NCBI RefSeq assembly: GCF_000576635.1
Contig: NZ_AVFL01000001.1
Span: 248,001 to 312,000, forward strand
Source of the DNA: Skermanella stibiiresistens SB22
GTDB lineage: Bacteria > Pseudomonadota > Alphaproteobacteria > Azospirillales > Azospirillaceae
Direction of reading: 5' to 3'
Length of the DNA stretch: 64,000 nt
Position numbers and translations under genes: made by a program. The notes below the pieces were generated by a model, which worked only from the letters and a program-made list of their open reading frames with translations, ran no database searches and was not told where the DNA came from. This document shows, in pieces, positions 16,631 through 25,776 of the stretch. Numbering within the stretch: position 1 is the stretch's first letter; each line of letters starts with the position of its first letter.

Positions 16631-17773
16631 CTATGATGTCTGGATGATCGGAAGGTGGATCGAGAAGACGCTGCCAAGGCCGAGCCGGCTGGACGCCGTG
16701 ATCGTCCCGCCGGCTTCCCGCGCGATCGACAGGCTGACGGCCAGTCCGAGGCCGTTCCCCTGATCGCGCGGCTTGGTCGTGAAGAAGGTTTCGAACAACT
16801 CGCCGAGACGGTCCTCGTCCATGCCGCGGCCCGTGTCCCTGACATCGATCCGCAGGTAGTCGCCTGGCGCCAAGCCAAGGGTCTCGGCCTCGTGGGGACC
16901 GACCACGGCGCGACCCCAGTCGATGTCCAGATCGCCGCGGCCATCCATGGCGTCGACCGCGTTGGCCACGAGATTGCCGACCACCTGCCTGAAGTGGCGG
17001 GGAGCGATCCCGAGCAACGCCGCGTCGTCCGCTCGGTCATCGCCGAAGTTCGGGTTGATACGTAGGCGGATCGCGTCGGGAATGATTCCGGCGATGAATT
17101 CGGCGGTTTCCTCGATCAGGGCCGACACGGGAGCGGGTTCGAAAGGGATGGCGCCGGGCTGATGCGGGGCGTTGCGGGCGATGCCGAGCACGTCGGTGGT
17201 CAATTGAAGGGCGATGTCGAGGTTGGTCCGCAGGGTCGCCAGGGATCGCCGGATGTTCTCCGGACCGAGGCTCTCCCAATCCTCCAGCACCTCGGTCATC
17301 AGCCGGATCGGCTGGAGCGCGTTCTTGATCTCGTGGCTGAACCCGGCGGTCAGACGGCCGAGCGTCGCCAGCTTCTCCCGCTCATGCTCGAGTTGGAGCC
17401 GCTGACGCAGGCGGGTGACGTTGGACTGAATGCCGATGTAAGCCGTGGCCTCGCCCGCGGCGTCGAAAACCGGCGCCATGTAGAGATGATTGACGAAGGT
17501 CGCGCCGTCCTTCCTATAGTTCAGCAGGTTGACCTGGAAGGTCTCGCGAGCGGCGATGCCGCGCCGGATCCGGGCCACCGCGCCGGGCTCGGTCAACGGG
17601 CCCTGGAGAAAACGGCAGTTCCGGCCGATCACCTCGTCACGCCGGTAGCCCGTCAACTCCATGAAGGCCCTGTTGGCGTGAATCAGCGGCATGTCCCCCT
17701 TCAACGAACTGATGGTGTGGGCGAGATCGCTGGCGTCGAGCGCCTTCATCAGGATTTCGGGGGAGAGATTCAT
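16631..17773 (-). CDS. LOV-domain (blue-light) sensor histidine kinase
   Basis: 380 residues. Residues about 10-135 form a LOV domain: the flavin-adduct motif GRNCRFLQG with Cys53 (codon 17615-17617), then NLLNYRKDG and YIGIQSNVT with the conserved Gln of the flavin-flipping strand. A kinase core follows: FSHEIKNALQP with the phospho-acceptor His, NLVANAVDAMD as N-box, DTGRGM as D-box and GNGLGLAVS as G-box. LOV kinases bind FMN; blue light forms a Cys-flavin bond and changes kinase activity. There is no membrane segment. It heads an operon with a single-domain regulator and a chemoreceptor. Confidence 0.88.
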   Translation of the reverse strand: MNLSPEILMKALDASDLAHTISSLKGDMPLIHANRAFMELTGYRRDEVIGRNCRFLQGPLTEPGAVARIRRGIAARETFQVNLLNYRKDGATFVNHLYMAPVFDAAGEATAYIGIQSNVTRLRQRLQLEHEREKLATLGRLTAGFSHEIKNALQPIRLMTEVLEDWESLGPENIRRSLATLRTNLDIALQLTTDVLGIARNAPHQPGAIPFEPAPVSALIEETAEFIAGIIPDAIRLRINPNFGDDRADDAALLGIAPRHFRQVVGNLVANAVDAMDGRGDLDIDWGRAVVGPHEAETLGLAPGDYLRIDVRDTGRGMDEDRLGELFETFFTTKPRDQGNGLGLAVSLSIAREAGGTITASSRLGLGSVFSIHLPIIQTS

Positions 17774-18018
17774 AGTAAAAGTTACTTTTCGTTAAGGATT
17801 TGGCAGCGCGATCGATAAGACAAAGACGCGCGGATCCAAGCATCCAAAGTGTTCGTTGAAGTGAATTTGGACAATAACTTATAAAATCCGAGCCATCTGC
17901 CTTTCAAAGGGTTAGGATGGCTCCGACTTTCCGCAATTCGAAAGATGTCGAAAGGGGTATGTCTCCGGTCTGGCCTACAAGGCCCACCGACTCGGTTTGG
18001 ACCGTCAAATCCGGGTTG

Positions 18019-21000
18019 TCAGGTCCGGGAGGTCAGGCCGAGGGCGTCATAGGCGTCGGCGGTGGCTTCCAGCAATGCCGGGACCTCGGCGCTCAGACGG
18101 TGGACGGTATCGCCGTCGTCGGCGTGGCAGGCGCGCTCGATCGCCCGGATCGTTTCGGCCAAGCGGGCGGCGCCGAAGGTGCCGGCGGAGCTTTTCAGCG
18201 TATGGGCCTCCCGCGCCACCACGGGCAGGGGGCCTTCAAGGATCCGCTCGACACGGCCGCGGGCCTCCGACAGGAAGGCGTGGATCAGGTCGGGCAGGAT
18301 GGTTTCGTCCAAGTCGTTCTTCAACTGATCGAGCACGCCAAGGTCCAGCAGATCCGGCGGGAGCGCACGGCCCGGCTCATGCCCCCGCCGATCCCTTCTT
18401 CCCAAGTCGCCATCGGCGCCGGAGCCGGTGCTGGTTGCTTCGGGCGAGGCGGCGGGTAGCCAGCGGGCGATCGTCTCCAGCAGGTGGAGGCGTTCGATCG
18501 GTTTGGGCACATAGTCGTTCATGCCGGCATCGAGGAAACGCTCGCGGTCTCCCACCATGGCGTTGGCGGTCATCGCGATGATCGGGATATCGCCGACGGG
18601 CGCCGGCAGGGCGCGGATCGCCCGCGTCGCCGCGATGCCGTCCATCTCCGGCATGGCGATATCCATCAGGACCAGCAGGTATGGCGCGCGCCGGACGGTG
18701 GCCACCGCCTCCAGCCCGTTGGACGCGATATCCACCCGGTAGCCCGCGACCTTGAGAAGGGTGCTGGCGACCAGCTGGTTGGTCACGCTGTCCTCGACAA
18801 GCAGCAGGCGCGGCGCGTCGGGCGGCAACGTGTCGCCTTCCAGGCCGGATGTCCCGTCAACCCCATCGGCCTCGCCGCTTCCGATGGAGGGAACGGCCGG
18901 GACGGCCTTCCCATCGGATTGAGGCAGTTCGATCACCGTCTCGCCAGCCAATGCCGCGAGGAGGGAGGCTTGGCGCGCTGGCTTGCGCAGCGCCGCCGAG
19001 AAACCCGCCGCCTCGCAAGCGGGCCAGGAGGTGGGGATTGGGCGTCCTGGGCGCTCAATCCCCGCCAGCAGGATGAAGCGGACCACGCCGGCGTCGCGCA
19101 GCCGACGGGCAAGCGTCGTGATCGGCAGGTCGGTCACGGCGGCATCGACCACGGTGGTGTCGAAGGGAGGGCTGGCCCTGGACGCTTCGATCAGTTCCAG
19201 CGCGGTGCGGGCAGCCGCCGTTCCCCGGACCAAGGCTCCCCAGGCGGTGAATTGCCGGGTCAGCACCTCGCGGCTGACGCCATTGGGTTCGATCAGCAGG
19301 ATGCGCCTTCCCGCCAGGGGCGCGGCGGCGACGGGCGATCGCCCGCCGTCGGCTTGGCGCGTCAACCGCACCGCGAACCAGAACCGGCTGCCGATCCCGG
19401 CCGCGCTCTCGAATCCCATGGTGCCGCCCATGAGCGTGACGAGACGATTGGCGACCGCCAGTTCCAAACCGCCACCGCCATGGCGGCGGGGTGGGCCCGT
19501 GCCACCATGGCTGAATCCATCGAACACCTGGGCCTGGGCGACGGCCGGTATCCCGATGCCGCTGTCGGCCACCTCGAAGCGCAACGCCACCGTCGCCGGC
19601 CCACTCTCCAGCGCCATGATGGTCAGCGAGACGCCACCTTGCTCGGTGAACTTGACCGCGTTACCCACCAGCGTCGCCAGGATCCGGCGCAGCCGCTGCG
19701 GATCGCCGCGCAAGGTCGCGGGCAGGGTGGAGGGAACGCTGGTCACCACGTCGATTCCCTTCGCCGCGGCGACCCCGGCCAGCGTGTCGACCACGCCTTC
19801 CACCATTTCGACCAGGTCGAAGGCTTGATCCTCGAGCCGGAGGCGGCCATCCTCCAGCCGGGCGAGATCCAGGATACCGCTCAAGGCCGCCACCTGCGCC
19901 TCGACCGTTTCCCGGATCGCCAGGGCCTGGGAGCGCTGGGGTTCAGCCAGTCGGCTTTCCGTTAATGTCCCCGCCATCACCAGCGCGCCGTTCAGCGCCG
20001 GCCTGATCTCGCGGCCGATCGCGGCGAGGTAATCCGACAAGGCGCGGCTCCGCTCCTCCGACTTCGCCTTGGCCACCCGCAACTGGCCCGCGATGTCGTG
20101 CCACTCGGTGATGTCGCGCAACGTCAAGGCGCTGGCGGCCCGATCACGCCAGGGCACCTCGCGCCGGGAAACCTCGCACAGGATCCGGTCGCCGCCGTGA
20201 CGCAGGAACCAAGCGCGCCGACGTTCCGGTTCCGCGGCGCCCGGTCCGGCTTCCGTGGCTCTTGGTCCGGCTTCCGCGGCGCTCGGTCCGGCTTCCGCGG
20301 CGCTCGGTCCGGCTTCCGCGGCGCTCGGTCCGGCTTCCGCCGGGGGGCCATTATCCAGCCCATCGCGCGATCCGACCCAGTCCTTGGGCGCCACCAGCCG
20401 GTCCATCGGGCAGCCGATCAATTCTCCCACGGCTTGGCCGAACAGGACGGCCGCCGCGTCATTGGCGTCGATCACGACGCCGCCGTCATGGATCAGCACG
20501 GCTTCCGACGTCGCGCCGGACAACCGGCGGAAGCGCTCCTCCCGGTCGGCGAGGTCGCGCTCGGCGCGGCGGATCGCCGTCACGTCGACGTAGCCGACCA
20601 GCCACCCGCCATCCACCATGGGCACGGAAACGACGTCGAGCACATGGCCGTCATGCCGCACATGATCGCGCCGCGATGTCTCCCGGCTGGCGGGTAGGCC
20701 ATCGGGGGCCTGGGAAACGCCGTCCAGCTCCGCTTCACCCCGGCTCGACAGGAGTGCCGTGAACTCCGCCAGGTGCAGGCCAGCCAATGGCAAATCCGGA
20801 GGCAGGTCGAGCAGTTCGCCCAGCTTCGCGTTCCAGCCGATCAGCCGCGCCTCGGGGCTCCACAGGCAGATCCCCTGCGGCAAGGCGTTGAGGACGGCGT
20901 CGAGCAGCCGGATGCGCCGTCCCAGCTCGGCCTGACGGCGCTTGGCCTCGGTCACGTCGACACTGACCGCCACCCGATAGCCGCCGTCGATTCGCCGGCC

Positions 21001-21531
21001 ATCGATCCTGAGCCAGCGTCCGTCGGGAAGTGGGTGGCCACCGTCGAGATCCGGATCGGGCGACTCGGCCAAGGAGGGGACGCCTTCGACCAGGGATGGG
21101 GGCTCCCCCGGTGGGGCGGACCCGGTCGACTGGTGCGGCATCCCCTGGGCGGGCAAGGCCGATTCCCGGTAACGCCGGTTCGACATGACCAGCCGGTCGG
21201 CCTGATCGAAGATCGCGAAGCCCTGTGGCAAGGCCTCGATCGCGTCGGCCAGCATCCGCCGGGCGGCGTCGGTCCGCCGTTCCGCCGCCCGCGCCACCCT
21301 GACCCGGCGCTCGCTGGCGGCCAGCCGTTCCACGACCAGCCCGATCAGGGCGGCGGCGCAGACGATCTTGATCGCCACCATGCCCATGCCGGCGCTCGAT
21401 GGCGGCAGGGTCGCCCCAAGCGTCAGCGTCACGATGGCGGTGATCTGCACCGCGAACCGCCGCATCCTTTTGGGATGCCGACCAGCGGGCGGGTCAGGGT
21501 GCGGGGTCTGCTCGGCTGCTTTCCTGGTCAT
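18019..21531 (-). CDS. Large hybrid sensor kinase with two receivers and HPt, lacking the phospho-acceptor histidine
   Basis: 1170 residues from ATG 21531 (a GTG at 21573 would add 14). Two membrane helices near 25-70, two PAS-type domains of the PAS-7 kind (PQGFAIFD, PQGICLWS), a third PAS (about 350-490) with a low-complexity insert, then a HisKA-like helix, HATPase, receiver 1, receiver 2 and HPt. The helix reads AIGREIRPALNG: the normal S-H-E-I-R is G-R-E-I-R, so residue 507 is Arg. HATPase boxes are present (NAVKFTE, DSGIGIP, a divergent GGGLELAV). Receiver 1 is degenerate; receiver 2 (LVEDSVTNQ, VLMDIAMPEMDG, PKP) and HPt (EAHTLKSSAG) look intact. It may act as a phosphorelay hub fed by another kinase. 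Confidence 0.85.
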   Translation of the reverse strand: MTRKAAEQTPHPDPPAGRHPKRMRRFAVQITAIVTLTLGATLPPSSAGMGMVAIKIVCAAALIGLVVERLAASERRVRVARAAERRTDAARRMLADAIEALPQGFAIFDQADRLVMSNRRYRESALPAQGMPHQSTGSAPPGEPPSLVEGVPSLAESPDPDLDGGHPLPDGRWLRIDGRRIDGGYRVAVSVDVTEAKRRQAELGRRIRLLDAVLNALPQGICLWSPEARLIGWNAKLGELLDLPPDLPLAGLHLAEFTALLSSRGEAELDGVSQAPDGLPASRETSRRDHVRHDGHVLDVVSVPMVDGGWLVGYVDVTAIRRAERDLADREERFRRLSGATSEAVLIHDGGVVIDANDAAAVLFGQAVGELIGCPMDRLVAPKDWVGSRDGLDNGPPAEAGPSAAEAGPSAAEAGPSAAEAGPRATEAGPGAAEPERRRAWFLRHGGDRILCEVSRREVPWRDRAASALTLRDITEWHDIAGQLRVAKAKSEERSRALSDYLAAIGREIRPALNGALVMAGTLTESRLAEPQRSQALAIRETVEAQVAALSGILDLARLEDGRLRLEDQAFDLVEMVEGVVDTLAGVAAAKGIDVVTSVPSTLPATLRGDPQRLRRILATLVGNAVKFTEQGGVSLTIMALESGPATVALRFEVADSGIGIPAVAQAQVFDGFSHGGTGPPRRHGGGGLELAVANRLVTLMGGTMGFESAAGIGSRFWFAVRLTRQADGGRSPVAAAPLAGRRILLIEPNGVSREVLTRQFTAWGALVRGTAAARTALELIEASRASPPFDTTVVDAAVTDLPITTLARRLRDAGVVRFILLAGIERPGRPIPTSWPACEAAGFSAALRKPARQASLLAALAGETVIELPQSDGKAVPAVPSIGSGEADGVDGTSGLEGDTLPPDAPRLLLVEDSVTNQLVASTLLKVAGYRVDIASNGLEAVATVRRAPYLLVLMDIAMPEMDGIAATRAIRALPAPVGDIPIIAMTANAMVGDRERFLDAGMNDYVPKPIERLHLLETIARWLPAASPEATSTGSGADGDLGRRDRRGHEPGRALPPDLLDLGVLDQLKNDLDETILPDLIHAFLSEARGRVERILEGPLPVVAREAHTLKSSAGTFGAARLAETIRAIERACHADDGDTVHRLSAEVPALLEATADAYDALGLTSRT
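20229..20342 (-). repeat. 21-nt tandem repeat inside the hybrid kinase gene
   Basis: About five copies of a 21-nt unit (CGCTCGGTCCGGCTTCCGCG in plus-strand phase), the first ones diverged, the last three almost identical. They encode a heptad AEAGPSA repeated in a linker within the third PAS region. The unit is a multiple of three, so copy-number change would keep frame. Confidence 0.85.
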
Positions 21532-21574
21532 AGTTCGCCCGGTGTGTCGCCACCGGATCACCGGCGCCCTCACC

Positions 21575-22573
21575 CTAATGGGTCACCGCATCCGAGACAA
21601 CATCCTTGCCCATTTGGTGACCAGCGGCGCCTCGATGCCGCGGCCTGTTCCGCGCCAGGACGCCATGGCGCGGGGCGAACAGGATCGCCGCCGTCAGCAG
21701 CACTCCCGCCAGCGTGGCGATCATGCCGGCCGCGTTCAGCGCGTCGGCGGGGCCACCGGCCAGGATCGAAGGACCAAAGGCACCCAGCAGATAGCCACCG
21801 GCTCCCGTCAGTCCGCCGATCGCGACGCTGAGCCAGAGCTGGACCGGCAGCCTGTCGGTCAGCAACCGCGCGGTGGCCGCCGGGCAGATCAGCATGGCGA
21901 CCACCAGGATGGAGCCGACCGCCTCGAACGAGGCGATCGCCGCGATGGCGACCAGCACGACGACCGCGTGGTGGAACAGGCCGGCCGGAATCCCCAGCGT
22001 GGTCGCGAGCGCCGGATCGAACGAGGTGATCGCCAGCTCCTTTGCGAAGGCCACGACACAGACGACGCACAGCAGCGTCACCAGCGCCAGCGTCACCACT
22101 TGACGCGGCAGGTCGGCCCAGACCGCCGGATCGGCCAAGTCGGCCCAGGTTTGGGGCGCCAGCCACAGGATCGCCTCCAACTGGCCATAGAGCACGCAGT
22201 CGGCGTCCAGATCGACCGCGCGGGCCGCGCCCTGCTCGATCAGGACGACGCCCCCGGCGAACATAACGGTGAAGACGACACCCATCGCCGCCCCGCCGTC
22301 CAGCCGGCCGAACCGGCGCACCGCCTCGATCAGCACGCCCGCGATGACCGCCGCCGCCAGGGCGCCCAGGATCACCGGCAGGCCGGCGCGCGTGCCGGTG
22401 ATCAGGAAACCCGCGACGATGCCGGGCAGGATCGCGTGGCTGATGGCGTCGCCCAGTAGGCTCTGGCGCCGCAGCACCAGAAAATTGCCGACCAGCGCGC
22501 AGCAGACGCAGGCCAACACGGCGGCCGTCATGGCGGGCAGGTCGATCTGGAGGAATTCCTGGGTGGTGATCAT
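21575..22573 (-). CDS. Metal (Mn/Zn) ABC transporter permease, second subunit
   Basis: 332 residues from ATG 22573, which overlaps the stop of the first permease (ATGA); the frame upstream only shadows that gene. ABC-3 family: eight or nine hydrophobic helices, the LLGDAISHAILPG motif that contacts the ATPase, and SFDPALATTLG. It pairs with the next gene to form the membrane channel of a manganese or zinc importer. The last 30 residues are basic and extend past the last helix. Confidence 0.9.
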   Translation of the reverse strand: MITTQEFLQIDLPAMTAAVLACVCCALVGNFLVLRRQSLLGDAISHAILPGIVAGFLITGTRAGLPVILGALAAAVIAGVLIEAVRRFGRLDGGAAMGVVFTVMFAGGVVLIEQGAARAVDLDADCVLYGQLEAILWLAPQTWADLADPAVWADLPRQVVTLALVTLLCVVCVVAFAKELAITSFDPALATTLGIPAGLFHHAVVVLVAIAAIASFEAVGSILVVAMLICPAATARLLTDRLPVQLWLSVAIGGLTGAGGYLLGAFGPSILAGGPADALNAAGMIATLAGVLLTAAILFAPRHGVLARNRPRHRGAAGHQMGKDVVSDAVTH

Positions 22574-23793
22574 CCCGCGATCTCCCGATGCGCCATCCCG
22601 GCCGGGCCGGTTTCCAAGTCGCGCACCATGTCGGCGGGCAGCACGCGGTCGATTGGATCGATGCCCCAATTGGCTTGGCCCGGGATCAGGGTCGGGTAGC
22701 GGATCAGGAAGCGCTCCCACAGCCGGCGGTTCCGGTCGGCGGCGCTGGCGGCGGCCCGGCCGCGCTCGGTCAGGACGCCATCCGCCGCCAGTCCGCGCAG
22801 CCGCAGCCACGCCATGATCGCGGGTGACGCATCGAGTGGATGGCCCGCTTCATGGGCCGCCAGCGCCGCTTGTTCGGCGTATGCCAGCCGCAGGCGGGCT
22901 TGGCGCAGCGCGGTCGCGACGACTCCGCGCGCCGGGGCGGCCAGGAAGCTGACGAGGAACAGCGCGCCGGCCACCAGCACGATCACGGCGCCCGCCGGCA
23001 GGCGCGGCACCAGGGCGGACAGGCTGGCGCCGATCCAGCCGCTCGCCCCTCCCAGCGCCGCCGCGACCAGCACCATGACCCATAGCCTCTCGGTCCAGAA
23101 CCGGGCCGCGGCGGCGGGCACGATCAGCAGCGCCACGATCAGGATCAGCCCGACGGTTTGGAGGCCAATCACCGTCACCAGCGTGGTCAGGCCCATAAGC
23201 GCCAGATCGATCCGCCGGGTCGGCCAGCCTTGCCCGGCCGCGAAATCGGGGTCGAAGCAGAGCAGCCGGAATTCCTTGAACAGCAGGCCGGCGGCGGCGA
23301 GCGCCGCCAGCGCCAGCGCGCCGAGCGCCAAGGCCTCGCCCTGGTTCATCGCGGCGGTCTGGCCCAGGATGAAGGTCTTCAGCCCCGCCTGGTTGCCGGT
23401 CGCCAGCGTCTGGATATGGCTGAGCAGCACCACGCCGACGCCGAAGAAGACGCTGAGCACGGCGCCGATCGCGGCGTCCTCGGGCAGGCGGGTGTGGCGC
23501 GTGATGGCCTGGATCGCCAGCACGCCGGCCAAGCCGCTGACCAGGGCTCCCGTCAGCAGGACCGGCAGGCTGCGGCCTTCCAGCCCCAGTCCTGTCGCGA
23601 TCAGGAACGCCAGGGCGATGCCGGGCAGGGTCGCGTGGCTGAGGGCGTCGCTGACCAGCGCCCGTTTCCGCAGCAGCATGAAGCCGCCGATGGCGCCGGC
23701 CGCCACCCCCAGGCAGGCGGTGCCGGCGACCACCACGGCCGAGTTGAAGCCAGCCTGGAGCGTCAGGGTCGCGATGACATCGGCTGGGTTCAT
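22570..23793 (-). CDS. Metal (Mn/Zn) ABC transporter permease fused to a DtxR-like tail
   Basis: 407 residues from ATG 23793, which overlaps the ATPase stop. Residues 1-290 are an ABC-3 permease with [13 protein letters not shown] and [11 protein letters not shown]. After the last helix about 110 residues follow with a winged-helix end and a segment [23 protein letters not shown], then [12 protein letters not shown]-x-D-L-E. That pattern matches the region after the DNA-binding helix in DtxR/MntR metal repressors. Similar permease-DtxR fusions are known among manganese importers, so Mn is the more likely metal. The tail might sense cytosolic metal and gate the transporter; this is inference. 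Confidence 0.85.
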   Translation of the reverse strand: MNPADVIATLTLQAGFNSAVVVAGTACLGVAAGAIGGFMLLRKRALVSDALSHATLPGIALAFLIATGLGLEGRSLPVLLTGALVSGLAGVLAIQAITRHTRLPEDAAIGAVLSVFFGVGVVLLSHIQTLATGNQAGLKTFILGQTAAMNQGEALALGALALAALAAAGLLFKEFRLLCFDPDFAAGQGWPTRRIDLALMGLTTLVTVIGLQTVGLILIVALLIVPAAAARFWTERLWVMVLVAAALGGASGWIGASLSALVPRLPAGAVIVLVAGALFLVSFLAAPARGVVATALRQARLRLAYAEQAALAAHEAGHPLDASPAIMAWLRLRGLAADGVLTERGRAAASAADRNRRLWERFLIRYPTLIPGQANWGIDPIDRVLPADMVRDLETGPAGMAHREIAG

Positions 23794-24638
23794 GCCACGC
23801 CCCGCTCGAGTGGAGCGAGGTCCCGCCCTGGATCGGGCGCGCGGTCCCGCCCGGCCATGGGAACGTCCCCCGGTCCCAGCCGGCCACCATAGGTCTGGCG
23901 CAGGGTCTCGGCGTTCAGCGTGGTGGCGACGGGTCCGGCGGCGACCACCCGGGTGTTGAGCAGCAGGACGTGGTCGAAGTAGTCGGCCACGGTCTGGAGG
24001 TCGTGATGGACGCAGATCACCGTGCGGCCGGCGTGGTCGAGATCGCGCAGCACCTGGATCACCGCCCGCTCGGTCGCGGCGTCGACCCCGGCGAACGGCT
24101 CGTCCATGAAATAGACCCGCGCCTCCTGCGCCAGCGCCCGGGCCAGGAAGACGCGCTGCTGCTGTCCGCCGGATAGCTGGCCGATCTGCCGGTCGGCGAA
24201 GTCGGCCATGCCAACCCGGTCCAGGCAGGCCCGCGCCGCCTCCTTGTGGGCCCGGCCGACGGGGCGGCACCAGCCGATCATGGCGTAGCGGCCCATCGCC
24301 ACGACATCCAGCGCCGAGGCCGGGAAGTCCCAATCGACGGTTTCCCGCTGCGGCACGTAGCCGATCAGGGCGCGCCGCTTGGCGACCGGTCCGCCATGGA
24401 CCTTGACGGTGCCCGAGACCGCCGGGACCAACCCCAGGCACGCCTTGATGAAGGTCGACTTGCCGGCGCCGTTGGGTCCGACGATGGCGATCAGGCCACG
24501 CGCCGGCGCCGTGTAGTCGGCCGACCATAGAACCGGCTTCCTGTTGTAGGCGACGGTCAGCCCGCGCACCTCCAGCGGCGGGGTCGCGGCGGTTTCGGCG
24601 ATGGATGGGGCGGAGTGGGGGAAAAGCATGGCGCTCAC
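23790..24638 (-). CDS. Metal (Mn/Zn) ABC transporter ATPase
   Basis: 282 residues from GTG 24638, overlapping the binding-protein stop as GTGA; ATG 24629 is an alternative. Walker [11 protein letters not shown]-loop [12 protein letters not shown] (the QR-x-x-x-D-W-D-F-P form is typical of Mn/Zn importers), signature LSGGQQQR, Walker [13 protein letters not shown] and H-loop VHHDL. It powers the importer. The C-terminal 40 residues are Pro/Gly/Arg-rich and extend beyond the usual end. Confidence 0.92.
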   Translation of the reverse strand: MSAMLFPHSAPSIAETAATPPLEVRGLTVAYNRKPVLWSADYTAPARGLIAIVGPNGAGKSTFIKACLGLVPAVSGTVKVHGGPVAKRRALIGYVPQRETVDWDFPASALDVVAMGRYAMIGWCRPVGRAHKEAARACLDRVGMADFADRQIGQLSGGQQQRVFLARALAQEARVYFMDEPFAGVDAATERAVIQVLRDLDHAGRTVICVHHDLQTVADYFDHVLLLNTRVVAAGPVATTLNAETLRQTYGGRLGPGDVPMAGRDRAPDPGRDLAPLERGVA

Positions 24639-25618
24639 TTCTCCCCCACATCCGCAGAGGCAGCCGTCAGCCGGCCCTCGAAGCCGCCGGATGGGGGATC
24701 GCCGCCCAGGGCGCGCGCGATGGTCGTGACGTTGTGGTCGATCATGCCGACATAGGTCCCCTCATGGGTGCCGGGCGCGCCCATCGCGTCCGAATAGAGC
24801 GCGCCGCCGATCTCGACCCGGTGGCCGCGCGCGGCGGCACCTTCGATCAAGGCCCGGATGTTGCGCTCGGAAACGCTGGTCTCGACGAACACGGCCGCGA
24901 TCCGGCGGGAGACCAGTAGGTCGACCAGCGCCTCGATCTCGCGGAGGCCAGCCTCCGACTCCGTGCTGATTCCCTGGATGCCGCGCACCTCCAGGCCATA
25001 GGCGCGGCCCAGATAGTTGAAGGCGTCGTGGGCGGTGACCAGGACCCGCGTCTGTTCGGGGATGCTGGCCAGCGCCGATCGGGCATAGGCGTCGAGTCGA
25101 CCGAACCGCTCGGCCAAGCCGGCGGCGTTGGCGCGGTAATGGTCGGCTCCGGCGGGATCGAACGCCACCAGGGCCTCCAGCGCCGCGTCCAGCGCGCGGG
25201 TCCACAGCTTGACGTCCATCCAGACATGCGGGTCGGGGTTGCCGTCGAAGCCCGCGGGTGTCAACAGCAGGTCGGACGGGATCGCTTCCGCGACGGCGTG
25301 GACCGGCTTGCCGGACCCGGCGATGCGGGTCAACGCGTCGGTGATCTTCCCCTCCAGATGCAGGCCGCTGTACAGGACGATATCGGCCCCGGCGATCCGC
25401 GCCACGTCGGAGCGGGTCAGCTTGTAGGTATGGGGATCGACGCCCTCGCCCATCAGGCTGCCCACCTCGGCGCGGTCGCCGGCGATGGCGCGTGCCAAAT
25501 CGGCGACCTGGGAGGTTGTCGTGACCACCGTGAACGGAGTGGCGGCACGGACAGGATGCGGAAGCGCCACCAAAAGTGTCGCCGCCAGAAAAAACCATCC
25601 GAAGAGAACCCGCTTCAT
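24635..25618 (-). CDS. Metal (Mn/Zn) ABC transporter periplasmic binding protein
   Basis: 327 residues with a cleavable signal peptide (1-25, ending VRA). Cluster A-I binding protein: four metal ligands can be placed at His63 (GVDPHTYK), His131 (DPHVWMD), His197 (TAHDAFNY) and Asp277 (YSDAMG), the set seen in TroA-like proteins. There is no His-rich loop as in zinc-specific ZnuA, which with the DtxR-like tail on the permease favours Mn. First gene of a four-gene operon chained by 4-nt overlaps. Confidence 0.9.
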   Translation of the reverse strand: MKRVLFGWFFLAATLLVALPHPVRAATPFTVVTTTSQVADLARAIAGDRAEVGSLMGEGVDPHTYKLTRSDVARIAGADIVLYSGLHLEGKITDALTRIAGSGKPVHAVAEAIPSDLLLTPAGFDGNPDPHVWMDVKLWTRALDAALEALVAFDPAGADHYRANAAGLAERFGRLDAYARSALASIPEQTRVLVTAHDAFNYLGRAYGLEVRGIQGISTESEAGLREIEALVDLLVSRRIAAVFVETSVSERNIRALIEGAAARGHRVEIGGALYSDAMGAPGTHEGTYVGMIDHNVTTIARALGGDPPSGGFEGRLTAASADVGEK

Positions 25619-25647
25619 GGCCGGTATTCCCTTGGGATGTTGGACAT

Positions 25648-25661
25648 TGAACAGGTGTTCA
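25648..25661. promoter_or_regulatory. Palindrome upstream of the metal importer operon
   Basis: TGAACAGGTGTTCA is a perfect 6-bp inverted repeat with a 2-nt centre, 30 bp before the binding-protein start, next to a second palindrome GACATGTC (25665-25672). The position suits an operator for a metal repressor. The sequence is not one I can assign to MntR, Fur or Zur. Confidence 0.4.
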
Positions 25662-25776
25662 TATTGACATGTCCCTTTATTTATTTGAAAACTCGCAATC
25701 CTTGTTAAGTGATATGCCGTGTGCTTTTCCTTTTACAAGCATATCTCTTCGTATGATCCAGAAGGATGCTGACGCG

